NCBI GenBank assembly: GCA_037951105.1 | Contig: JBAMJV010008254.1 | Location: 1-64,000, forward strand | Source of the DNA: Echinarachnius parma | Taxonomy: Eukaryota; Echinodermata; Echinoidea; Clypeasteroida; Echinarachniidae | Length of the DNA: 64,000 nt | Direction: 5' to 3' | Shown here: piece after piece, positions 55,512 to 64,000 of the stretch | How the letters are laid out: each line of letters begins with the position of its first letter | How positions within the stretch are numbered: position 1 is the stretch's first letter | The notes under the pieces: generated by a model | What the model was told of the DNA's origin: nothing | Database searches by the model: none | What the model saw: the letters and a program-made list of their open reading frames with translations, nothing else | Position numbers and translations under genes: made by a program

Positions 55512-57222
55512 AAGACATGTTAGAGTAAGAACTGATCATGGTGCATTACGCTGGTTAACAAACTTCAAGCAACCCGAAGGTCAGTTAGCTCGCTGGCTAG
55601 AAGTCGTTTCAGGATACGACTTAGAGATAATTCATCGAGCAGGCAGAAGCCATGCCAACGCAGATGCTCTATCATGCAAACCATGCCAACAATGTGGAAG
55701 ACAATCTGAGGGTGAGAGAAAGGAAACGCTCACAAGTCAAACTCGTGTCATCCAGATGTCACAAGAAAACAACAGAGTTGAAATCAGGCAAGCACAACTC
55801 GAGGATGCCAACGTCCGACCAATCTTGGAGGCCGTGGAAAACCAATGCAGACCTTCAAAGACAGAATCGTCCGCCTTCTCCTTCAAAACCAAAGTGTTGT
55901 TAGAACACTGGGGTCAACTTGAGGTTCGACAAGGAATACTCTACAGAAAATGGGAATCTGAAGACGGCAAAGACATACGATGGCGATTGGTGTTGCCTAA
56001 ACAGCGAGTTGCAGATGTACTAACGGAACTTCATGCCGGTTCATTAGCTGCGCACTTAGGAACAACCAAAACGTTGAAGACAGTTCAGCGGAAGTACTAC
56101 TGGGTTGGAATGAAGGAGGATGTTAGAGCCTTCATTCGGAAATGTTCAGCATGCGCTCGACGGAAAACGACAGGAAAGAAGAGAAGGGCACCTCTACAAC
56201 AAAGGCTCAGCGGAAGTCCAATGGAACGAATCGCCCTCGATATTCTCGGCCCACTCCCGGAAAGTGAGAATGGAAACAAATACATCCTGGTCATCTCAGA
56301 CTACTACACAAAGTTCGTAGAAGCTTACCCAATGCCAAATGAAACTGCTGACACTATTTCCCGAATATTAGTGGAAGAGTTCATCTGCAGATATGGAATT
56401 CCTAGGGAAATCCACAGCGACCAAGGGAGACAGTTCGAATCGCGACTCCTCCAAGGAATCTGCAAAATTCTAGGCATCAAGAAAACCCGAACTACCCCCT
56501 TCAACCCTAAATCCGACGGGATGGTCGAAAGATTCAACAGAGCTCTACTCAGTATGCTTGTAACCATGATACAACCAGACAAACATCAACGCGACTGGGA
56601 TAGATACATAACTTTCGCAACAGCAGCTTACAGAAGTTCGGTTCACGAAACAACAAACGAGACGCCCAACATGATGATGTTCGGGAGAGAAGTAGCCCAA
56701 CCACCAGATCTCTACATAGACACTCCAGATGAAAGAGAAGAAGTAGACTACGCCGAAGAACTGAGGAACAAGATGGATATCATTCACTCACGAGTGACGG
56801 AACAAAGTCAAAAGAACCTCAGACGACAGAAACGAAACTACGACAAACAAGTAGCAGGGACAGCCTACGATCCCGGGAAGTTCGTCTGGCTACGGAACCA
56901 GATCCGGAAGAAAGGGATAAGTCCCAAACTATCGTACAGATGGGAAGGACCCTACAAAGTCACCGACAAGCTTTCCGACGTGACATACCGCATCCAACGT
57001 GCCCCTCGTTCTAAGGCGAGGATAATCCACTACGACAGGCTAAAGTCCTACGAAGGAACGACCCCTGAAGAATGGACAGAGGAGCCCATCCCGAATCCAA
57101 GACCACAGGAGAATCAAGAGCTCCAAACAGAAAGTTCCGGTACTATCCAGAACGAAACTCGTCAGACTCGTTATCCGAAACGAATGAGACGACCGCCGGT
57201 ATTCTTCTATGGAAACGCTTAA
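54733..57222 (+). CDS. pol: Gypsy pol, unit 2, second part (RT remainder to integrase)
   Basis: 829 open codons resume in the second duplicate from within RT (DEDAKAKSAFLADGG) through YLDD, RNase H, integrase finger, D-D-35-E core and GPY module to the same C-terminus as unit 1. It has no independent promoter or start of its own and would not be reached by normal translation. Changes against unit 1 include Arg to Cys in ALSCKP (two adjacent substitutions) and Thr to Ala next to the integrase glutamate region (FNRALL). This is a broken gene fragment, though its frame remains open. Confidence 0.9.
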   Translation: MDEDAKAKSAFLADGGLYAWNVMPFGLCNAPATFERLMDKVLTGLHWETLLVYLDDLIIFGKSIPEELTRLRQVFHRLRQANLKLKPKKCDLFKTKVSYLGHEVSSSGISTQPEKTETIESWPVPTNVTEVRSFLGLASYYRRFVQGFATIAKPLHQLTEKGRQFVWSPACQSAFEELKQRLTTAPILAYPNPNDEYILDTDASRDGIGGVLSQVQDGQERVIAYGSKVLSKAERNYCVTRRELLAVVTYLKHFKQYLYGRHVRVRTDHGALRWLTNFKQPEGQLARWLEVVSGYDLEIIHRAGRSHANADALSCKPCQQCGRQSEGERKETLTSQTRVIQMSQENNRVEIRQAQLEDANVRPILEAVENQCRPSKTESSAFSFKTKVLLEHWGQLEVRQGILYRKWESEDGKDIRWRLVLPKQRVADVLTELHAGSLAAHLGTTKTLKTVQRKYYWVGMKEDVRAFIRKCSACARRKTTGKKRRAPLQQRLSGSPMERIALDILGPLPESENGNKYILVISDYYTKFVEAYPMPNETADTISRILVEEFICRYGIPREIHSDQGRQFESRLLQGICKILGIKKTRTTPFNPKSDGMVERFNRALLSMLVTMIQPDKHQRDWDRYITFATAAYRSSVHETTNETPNMMMFGREVAQPPDLYIDTPDEREEVDYAEELRNKMDIIHSRVTEQSQKNLRRQKRNYDKQVAGTAYDPGKFVWLRNQIRKKGISPKLSYRWEGPYKVTDKLSDVTYRIQRAPRSKARIIHYDRLKSYEGTTPEEWTEEPIPNPRPQENQELQTESSGTIQNETRQTRYPKRMRRPPVFFYGNA

Positions 57223-57772
57223 GCTGCTATGTTTCCAAAAGAAAGTGAAATATTATAACCTTTCCATGTTTTCTTCTCTCTATCCTTCTTTCTGTCACTT
57301 TCCCTTTTTACAAGTTCGAAATTAGATTAAACATGTAAATATGTAACGCCACTGATAGGACAGGCACCTTTTATACCTTGTTATAGGGTTTCGCCAAGTG
57401 CCAAATTATTTTGGGAGAGAACTTCGTTATTTCTTTTCAACTTTGACTTTTACATAAAATAAACCCATGTTGTTTTTTTGTTCATGTGGAGGTGATGGTG
57501 ATGAATGTGGTTGTTGATGATGATTGCAAGTTTTCTTTTAAAACACATACAAGTAGCGAAAAGAAATAACTTACCGACCTACCAAATGCCTTTATATTTG
57601 TTTTAAGTAAGTGATTTTGTTTGAAATTTAAGTTTAATTAGATGTACAGATACTTGTACAAATACTTATTCATAAAAATGCACTTGGCCAAACCACGTGT
57701 TTATAGAAATATTAATGTAACCTTACAACTTTATTTAAAATGCGAGGACGCATTTAGCGGGGAAGGAGGTTG
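57223..57772 (+). other. 3' non-coding region with polypurine tract, unit 2
   Basis: Same 550 bp as in unit 1, with the GCGGGGAAGGAGG tract just before LTR3. No env-like frame. Confidence 0.8.
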
Positions 57773-59620
57773 TGTAGCGAACCTACTTCGCTATACTTAT
57801 TTTCTTTGGTTTTAGGTCTGGAGAAAAGACTATCTTTATTTTCTCTCTGACATTGACGATTGACATTAATAGAAGTAAGTTGAATTACTTGTTATAAATT
57901 TAATACTTGTAGGACTAGATTATATGATTATTATAGATTTTAACAAAGGATTTATTCCTTGCTCATATTTGTACGTTGAGACATGGAATAACAGCTTACA
58001 TTTTATTATTGTCCCATTATTGCAAGATAAGGAAATCACTTACCATTTATAATTGAAGTTTGATATTGTAATCCCTCCATGGATATTAAGACTAGACTAG
58101 AGTAACTTGCTCTTGAATAATCACAATTATTTCACAAAAGAATACTAGTAAATCATTTTTAATTATCCCTTCGATAGGAGAAACGATCCGTATTGCCTCT
58201 CGATTCATGCACGCATTCAGGAACAAACACGCAAAACCAGTCAGTTTGTTTACATTTTTCACTTCCGGTCTTTTGGAATTAGCGCACAAATTACGCGGGC
58301 ATATATGCAAATGATGCGTATGCAAATTAGAGTCAGTCCGGATCCGTTCTTATGTTCACATTCATATTAAAATCCTTATTAAGCGTTTATGGAATGTAAA
58401 TAACATAACTTATATGTTTAAGTTGATGTCAATTATAATTCTTAATGTGATGTATGGATTTAATTGATGTATAAATAGGCCATTCTATAGAAATAAGGAA
58501 TATTAGACCTCAATTCCCCAATTACGGAGACGCGGAGAATGTGCTGCGCGCGCTTTTAGGTTAGTGTTTTGGAGCCGTGATATGTGTCAAATATTACATT
58601 TTTGGCCTATTAATTGGTGCTTTTGGTAGTTACTGACTATTTAAATATATGAGTCGGTGCCAAAATATATCCTCTTTAATATTAGGAGATTAATTTGTTT
58701 ATGTCTTTATTCTTGATTCAGAAATAAGACATTTTCTGTCACAAATTAGACAGTCGGCGCTGCTGCACTGTGCGCATATTCTCCGTACTTCGCATGCGTG
58801 CTTTCCTTAATGTACGCAATTCATGCAGTGCGTGATTTCCCCTACGTACGCATAGAGTGTATAAATACAAGTAGTTTTTCAATAATCGAGTCACTTGCCA
58901 GCCTGCGGGCCTTACGCTATCATCTAGCGTCTTACGCTCTTAAGCGTCTTTTTGGATTACAGCGTCTTGCTGTCATTTTACCTACCCCTAGCTATATAAA
59001 GGTAAACAAAAACAATGGCAATGTGGAATGATAATTAATTAATGAATTACGCTGTATAAAGCGTCTTGCCCTTCGCTTATTTGCGAATTACTTTATATAA
59101 ATAAATATTCCCTTCATAAAAACCATTGGCCTTGAGTCTTGAGAATTTATAAGATAAATATGCAAGTCTAATTATATAGACTGATAGCTTGCTTAAGATT
59201 TAGTGTAGCCTTACAAGTTAGACAGTGGCGAATAAATGATATTTGTATTTTGACTTGTACTTATGTGAATAAAGTTCAAAACGTTTATTGTTCCTTTAAA
59301 TACAAGTTTAATTAGAGTTTTATTGATTTTGCATTATTTGCATACGCTGAACAATCACCCCACACAAGATCTTTGAAATCCCCTTTCTATCCCTAAAACC
59401 ATATATTTTGGTTAAAGAATCCATCGCCCACATTTATAAATAACGACCTAACGCTCTAGCGATTCCAAGTCTTACCGCTCGGACTCTGATTTAACATCCT
59501 TCACGAATCCTAGAGTATAACACCTTAAAGGTCGGGTAACGGTCACGACGCCCTCTCTCACGATACAAAATAAACATCCTGCAACAATTCTAGACGAGAG
59601 ATAGACAGACGGCCGTTACA
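57773..59620 (+). repeat. LTR 3 (3' LTR of unit 2), 1,848 bp
   Basis: Matches LTR1 and LTR2 closely except near its last 40 bases, where AATTTAAGACG reads AATTCTAGACG and two bases (AC) are missing from CAGACACGG. It still ends CCGTTACA. It is followed by GTAC. Confidence 0.93.
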
Positions 59621-59624
59621 GTAC
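59621..59624. other. GTAC target-site duplication, right
   Basis: Matches GTAC at 41,588-41,591 on the other side of the array. Confidence 0.8.
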
Positions 59625-59708
59625 TTATATGAATGATTTGTATTGTAAATTTACGTTGTAAATTTGTTTGAGAGAAAATAAAATACTATTACAAAACAAA
59701 ACAAAAAA
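59625..59708 (+). mobile_element. 5'-truncated LINE, part 2: 3' UTR end and A-rich tail
   Basis: Sequence continues the LINE 3' UTR after the Gypsy array, with AATAAA at 59,677-59,682 and an A-rich tail (ACAAAACAAAACAAAAAA) before the MITE resumes. The two parts give a 3' UTR of about 300 bp. Confidence 0.7.
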
Positions 59709-59842
59709 TTACGGTAATTGCAAGTCAGCACAATGGACTAAAATTTGTGCAAATATAATATGATTGGTTCATATGTGCACATGTTCTGACTTGTAATTTA
59801 TTTTAAACTTTACAATCGATCACAACTCTTTCTGCAATGCCC
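59709..59842. mobile_element. Right part of the short TIR element split by the LINE
   Basis: Contains TAATTGCAAGTCAGC, GATTGGTTCATATGTGCA, TCTGACTTGTAATTT and the terminal ACAATCGATCACAACTCTTT followed by CTGCAATGCCC. It matches the interior and right half of the copy at 633-791. With 38,387-38,416 it reconstitutes one family member interrupted near its left end. Confidence 0.75.
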
Positions 59843-60669
59843 AATCAGTGAGAACAAAACAAATTAAACTCGATAATAGCTTTCACGATGCCCATTATTC
59901 ATTTAATTGTATATTATGCACTACGCTGCAACCTTAACCGTCTGATTATACACGATCACATGGTGTATGTAACAATCCAGTGGCATTTTAAAATCAATTC
60001 AAAGGGTGGCTTCGAAAGGGTTAAATACAGTGTCATGTATAATAATTACCCCGATGTAGAACACAGTGTGCATGCGGTTTGCCGCTAAACCAACCGTATG
60101 ACAACTCCAGGCATTTCAGTTCCGTGATGGTTATCAATTGGTTAGCTCAGTCTTAGATGATCGTGAAGAAAACGAAATTGACACGATAATGTTTATCATA
60201 TGTACAAACTAAAACATTAGAAACTTAATGATTTAAGTGTGATACATTAAAAATTGATCTCTGCCTTGATATACATCTCTTGTTTCAACAATCGCGAACA
60301 TAATGAAAAGATGACTTGAAATAAATGTAAAAGAAATTAAACGCATTAAAATTTAGATAATTACGGCGTGACACATTGAGAACGACTAGTTCCGTGATAA
60401 AAAGCTATCTTGTGGTTTAGCTGATCATGAGAAGAAAATGAAAAATGACTTGAAATAAATAGAAGAAAAAAACATTACAAATCCAAATATTTACAGCGCG
60501 ACACCTTGCGAATTGCTATTTCCGTGATCATATCTCTCTCGTGGTTAGCATGGTTAGCCGATCGAGAGGAGAACATGAAATTAACTTGAAGGTAATTCGA
60601 AAGAAAGCAAGAAGGTGAAATTAATGAAAATCAATTATATTGTGACACCCTTTTCCGCCATAATATATA
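59843..60669. other. Non-coding, no gene seen
   Basis: A phrase GTGATAA/ATCA near TAGCTGATC recurs weakly (about 60,395-60,430 and 60,515-60,565: CGTGAT, CTTGTGG/TCTCGTGG, TTAGC). No coding feature. Confidence 0.4.
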
Positions 60670-61159
60670 CCCCGTGTTCACACACAAAATTTTCAGCCCT
60701 TAATCATGACTAAAGAATCAGCAGCTGACTATAGAATCAGCTTCCCATTAAAAATTCGTGTGTCTGAACGCTTACTAACGAAACGACGTATCGCTAGAGA
60801 TGACTAGCGATACGCTGGTTTTATCCCCGTTTCGTACGAGAGCTGACTATAGAATCACGCCGAATTTGTGTGTGAACAAGGATTTCTCGCTTAATCATGT
60901 TTAGCGATACGATTCGTAACTAACTGGGCGTGGCTTAACTCGAACGTTCGCGCACACAGGGCCCTAGTGGGGCCCTAGGGAGACCTGGTGTTCGATGCAT
61001 CTGAAAGCCACCTGGAAAACAGCTGGTGTCCGATATGCTCTGTGTGTGTGTGAACGTTGACCAGGTTTGATTTAATCATCACTAAAGAAACGTCGTATCG
61101 CTAGTGATGATTCTATAGAGATGATTAAGGGATGAAATTTGTTGTGTGTGAACACGGGG
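60670..61159. mobile_element. TIR element, about 38-bp ends
   Basis: 490 bp. The left end is CCCCGTGTTCACACACAAAA then CAGCCCTTAATCAT. The right end is ATGATTAAGGGATGAAATTT then GTGTGTGAACACGGGG. Subterminal TATCGCTAG and GATTCTATAG motifs repeat in both orientations. A GGGCCCTAGTGGGGCCCTAG patch lies near the middle. Non-coding. Target duplication not resolved. Confidence 0.75.
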
Positions 61160-61622
61160 GCAGACTTACAGACATAATTATCTGGGTTTATCTTTGAAAG
61201 TTGAAAGTGTAAAATGAAAGTGTAAACTAATTTAAATGATAAACATTATCGAGGTGTGACACCGCAAGACTTTCAGCTTCCGGGCCGCGCCACGACAACC
61301 GAGATACTTATCTCTGGATAATAAAAATCATGAACCGTTTATAAAACAAACTAAATTATATTATAGAAATACTTGATAAAAAACACAACAGAACAATCAT
61401 GAACAAATAATCACGATCCATCGCGTAACCACGACAAAAATTATTGATTAACATTCTTATATACTGACCTGCATGGCTTGTATTTAGTTATTCTTGCTAT
61501 TGTTTATTTACTCTGTGTGTGTTCATATCTGATCCGAGATCATGTGGCTTTCATTTTCGGGTGAAACAGAAAATAACAACAACAACATACAGAGGACAAA
61601 ATACTGATCAAAATGATACACT
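61160..61622. other. Non-coding, no gene seen
   Basis: No conserved feature recognised. Confidence 0.4.
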
Positions 61623-62261
61623 AACTAGAAGGCCGACAAAGTCAGCATACCCACGCCTCCCATTAGCCCTGTTCTACCCCTTCGTCGGCCTCAACCCTGT
61701 TTTGCTTACCGCAGGCTAACCAGCGCGTTTTAGGCACGATTTGGTGAAAATGCCTAGGCCAGGGTGTAGGCCGCTTGCTTGCGGCGCGGCAGCCCCATGG
61801 CGAGGCAGTGTACAAAATTATTGACAACTAGAAGGCCGACAAAGTCAGCATACCCACGCCTCCCATTAGCCCTGTTCTACCCCTTCGTCGGCCTCAACCC
61901 TGTTTTGCTTACCGATGCATCCTAAAAACATAGTGATCAACCGTTGAACAGAACGAGTGTATGAACTGTATGTTTATCTTAAGCGTATAAGTTTAAATTG
62001 CATGTAAATTGTCCACTTGAGAGGATCATCACCATTGTTCTGGTCATTGGGCCAGGATGTGTGCATTAATGCCATTAATTATTATTTTGCGACTGCAACT
62101 GGCGAACTGCAGTTGATGCACAGACGTACGTTGTATCGCATACAGCAGGCTAACCAGCGCGTTTTAGGCACGATTTGGTGAAAATGCCTAGGCCAGGGTG
62201 TAGGCCGCTTGCTTGCGGCGCGGCAGCCCCATGGCGAGGCAGTGTACAAAATTATTGACAA
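61623..62261. repeat. Mosaic of duplicated blocks A-B-A-x-B
   Basis: Block A (about 89 bp, AACTAGAAGGCCGACAAAG to GTTTTGCTTACCG) lies at 61,623-61,711 and 61,826-61,914. Block B (about 117 bp, GCAGGCTAACCAGCGCG to ATTATTGACAA) lies at 61,711-61,827 and 62,145-62,261. Copies appear identical. A unique stretch of about 230 bp (61,915-62,144) separates the last A and B. No coding content. Confidence 0.85.
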
Positions 62262-62913
62262 TGAGACTGCACACTGTTTTACTTTTGTATAATCAATCCA
62301 TTTTCCCCTATTTTCCTGATTCTAACCAGTCTAGATGTATTCAATATGTAAAAATGAACATCTGTTCATCTTCACATTAGTGTCGGGTCAATAATAATTA
62401 TTAAATAAATAAATGTATTTTTCGGAAACTTACCAATTTCTTGGCGCTTCAAAGTTCAGATCAGCGTGTTGCAATTCAATTCCGTTCCGTATTAATTAAC
62501 CCGGAATCGAAAGTACCGTACCATAACATATGGTACCGTGCGCGCGATCGCGATGCACACCTGGACTAAACTTGTTAGTTGCTGCTCGATTGGATTCAGC
62601 GAGGTTACCGTACCGCGCCTATAACGTGCAGATATTATTTAGGCACACACGTGCATTAAATACATACTCAAACTTCAAGGTTCCACAGAATTTGCAGGGG
62701 TCAACCAATCATCACCAAAATCTAATCGATTCTTCCATGTCACTATCCAAACATTCCCTGAAAATTTGGTGCAAATCCGTTCACCCGTTCTCTAGTTATC
62801 TTGTACACAAACAAACAAAAAAAAAAAAAAAAAAAACAGACAAACAAACAAACAAACAAACAAACATACGGAACCCTTTACATAACCCCCTGCCGATTTC
62901 ATCGGCGTGGGTA
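62262..62913. repeat. 653-bp tandem unit, copy 1
   Basis: Runs from TGAGACTGCACACTG to CATCGGCGTGGGTAA. It contains an A-run of about 20 and (CAAA)n near its end, followed by CATACGGAACCCTTTACATA and CCGATTTCATCGGCG. The last part resembles the 3' tail module of many animal LINE/SINE families (recalled, not searched). A frame starting near 62,530 reads through the A-run and is not called as a gene. Confidence 0.85.
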
Positions 62914-63636
62914 ATGAGACTGCACACTGTTTTACTTTTGTATAATCAATCCATTTTCCCCTATTTTCCTGATTCTAACCAGTCTAGATGTATTCAATAT
63001 GTAAAAATGAACATCTGTTCATCTTCACATTAGTGTCGGGTCAATAATAATTATTAAATAAATAAATGTATTTTTCGGAAACTTACCAATTTCTTGGCGC
63101 TTCAAAGTTCAGATCAGCGTGTTGCAATTCAATTCCGTTCCGTATTAATTAACCCGGAATCGAAAGTACCGTACCATAACATATGGTACCGTGCGCGCGA
63201 TCGCGATGCACACCTGGACTAAACTTGTTAGTTGCTGCTCGATTGGATTCAGCGAGGTTACCGTACCGCGCCTATAACGTGCAGATATTATTTAGGCACA
63301 CACGTGCATTAAATACATACTCAAACTTCAAGGTTCCACAGAATTTGCAGGGGTCAACCAATCATCACCAAAATCTAATCGATTCTTCCATGTCACTATC
63401 CAAACATTCCCTGAAAATTTGGTGCAAATCCGTTCACCCGTTCTCTAGTTATCTTGTACACAAACAAAAAAAAAAAAAAAAAAAAAAACAGACAAACAAA
63501 CAAACAAACAAACAAACAAACAAACAAACAAACATACGGAACCCTTTACATAACCCCCTGCCGATTTCATCGGCGTGGGTAACAAACATACGGAACCCTT
63601 TACATAACCCCCTGCCGATTTCATCGGCGTGGGTAA
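62914..63636. repeat. 653-bp tandem unit, copy 2, with terminal partial repeat
   Basis: Near-identical to copy 1 at an offset of 653 bp. Differences are mainly in A-run and CAAA copy number. The last about 53 bp (AACAAACATACGGAACCC to CGGCGTGGGTAA) is duplicated once more at 63,582-63,636. Confidence 0.85.
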
Positions 63637-64000
63637 TTATACTCAATGCAAACCGTGTCATTTCTGCTTAGAGCGAAAGGCGTAGACAAAAGTGGTAGAG
63701 CATGGGGAAGGGGGGGGGGGTGTATTACCCCCTTTCTCGTCTCCTAGTGGGAGTTGTATCTGCCACCCCCCCCCCCCCCCCCCCCCAACACATTCTTACA
63801 CACCCACACACTAACACAATACAATTCCTGTCATTTAAAAAAAAAAAACAAATATATAAATAAATACAGAATAACAATTTAATTTTGACCATAGATTTGG
63901 ACACTCCACCCAAACTGCCCCTTATATTTGCGCCCTCCCTCCCTACAAACAAATTCTGGATTGACCACTGTTACGCCTCCGAATACAGAGCGTTCAATGC
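63637..64000. other. Non-coding with G- and C-tracts
   Basis: G-run at about 63,711-63,720 and C-run at 63,766-63,786, with GGCGTAGAC near 63,679. Similar to the other homopolymer-bearing repeats. No gene seen. Confidence 0.45.

Larger units (their letters stand above)
41592..59620 (+). mobile_element. Tandem Ty3/Gypsy array: LTR-internal-LTR-internal-LTR
   Basis: Three LTRs (41,592-43,441; 49,275-51,124; 57,773-59,620) enclose two internal regions. The unit offset is 7,683 bp from LTR1 to LTR2 and 8,498 bp from LTR2 to LTR3. The 815-bp difference is an internal duplication in unit 2. LTRs begin TGTAGCG and end CCGTTACA. Outer GTAC duplications mark the whole array as a single occupied site, and no GTAC flanks the middle LTR. 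The two units differ by only a handful of substitutions in the stretches compared, so the tandem is young. Recombination between LTRs of sister or homologous copies is the usual explanation. Confidence 0.92.

Noticed and set aside
62530..63671. Two related frames of 167 and 162 codons
   Set aside because: They are the same frame in the two copies of the 653-bp repeat and read into A-runs and CAAA repeats. No domain and no sign of selection.

Overview
The window is animal nuclear DNA dominated by repeats. I found no host protein-coding gene I can defend. The many short open frames lie in simple repeats or transposon fragments and lack conserved domains. Clues to the organism are an L1/Tx1-type LINE, a long-LTR Ty3/Gypsy element primed by tRNA-Leu, numerous short inverted-repeat elements, tRNA-derived repeats, TCA/ATG and TTTG simple repeats, and many G or C homopolymers of 12-21 bases. 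Together these suggest a marine invertebrate, possibly a deuterostome such as an echinoderm or cephalochordate. That placement is an inference; no single marker fixes the taxon.

Positions 1-38,000 are intergenic or intronic-type DNA packed with small non-autonomous elements: foldback elements (14,395-14,927; 18,207-18,420; 35,738-35,890), TTAA-flanked elements in three copies, a TA-flanked element built from an 11-bp minisatellite, several terminal-inverted-repeat elements, tRNA-like repeats (8.5, 15.6 and 37.0-37.65 kb), a degenerate satellite-like array (24.1-27.7 kb), and large CAT/ATG and TTTG simple repeats. The only plausible host core promoter is a TATA plus initiator pair near 32,740-32,770.

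Positions 38,387-59,842 hold a nest of at least three elements. A short inverted-repeat element, with two other copies in the window, is split by a 5'-truncated L1/Tx1-like LINE whose long RT frame is open. The LINE 3' UTR is in turn split by a Ty3/Gypsy insertion flanked by a 4-bp GTAC target duplication. That insertion is a tandem array, LTR-internal-LTR-internal-LTR, with 1.85-kb LTRs. Unit 1 has uninterrupted gag and pol frames. Unit 2 is nearly identical but carries an 815-bp direct duplication inside RT/RNase H that breaks pol. Gag, protease and pol lie in three different frames, each offset by -1. At the gag/protease junction there is a GTTAAAC heptamer, a 6-nt spacer and a GC-rich stem, which looks like a programmed -1 frameshift signal. 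No env-like frame is present.

Positions 59,843-64,000 hold another inverted-repeat element, a mosaic of locally duplicated blocks (61.6-62.26 kb), and a 653-bp unit repeated twice with A-run and CAAA tails.
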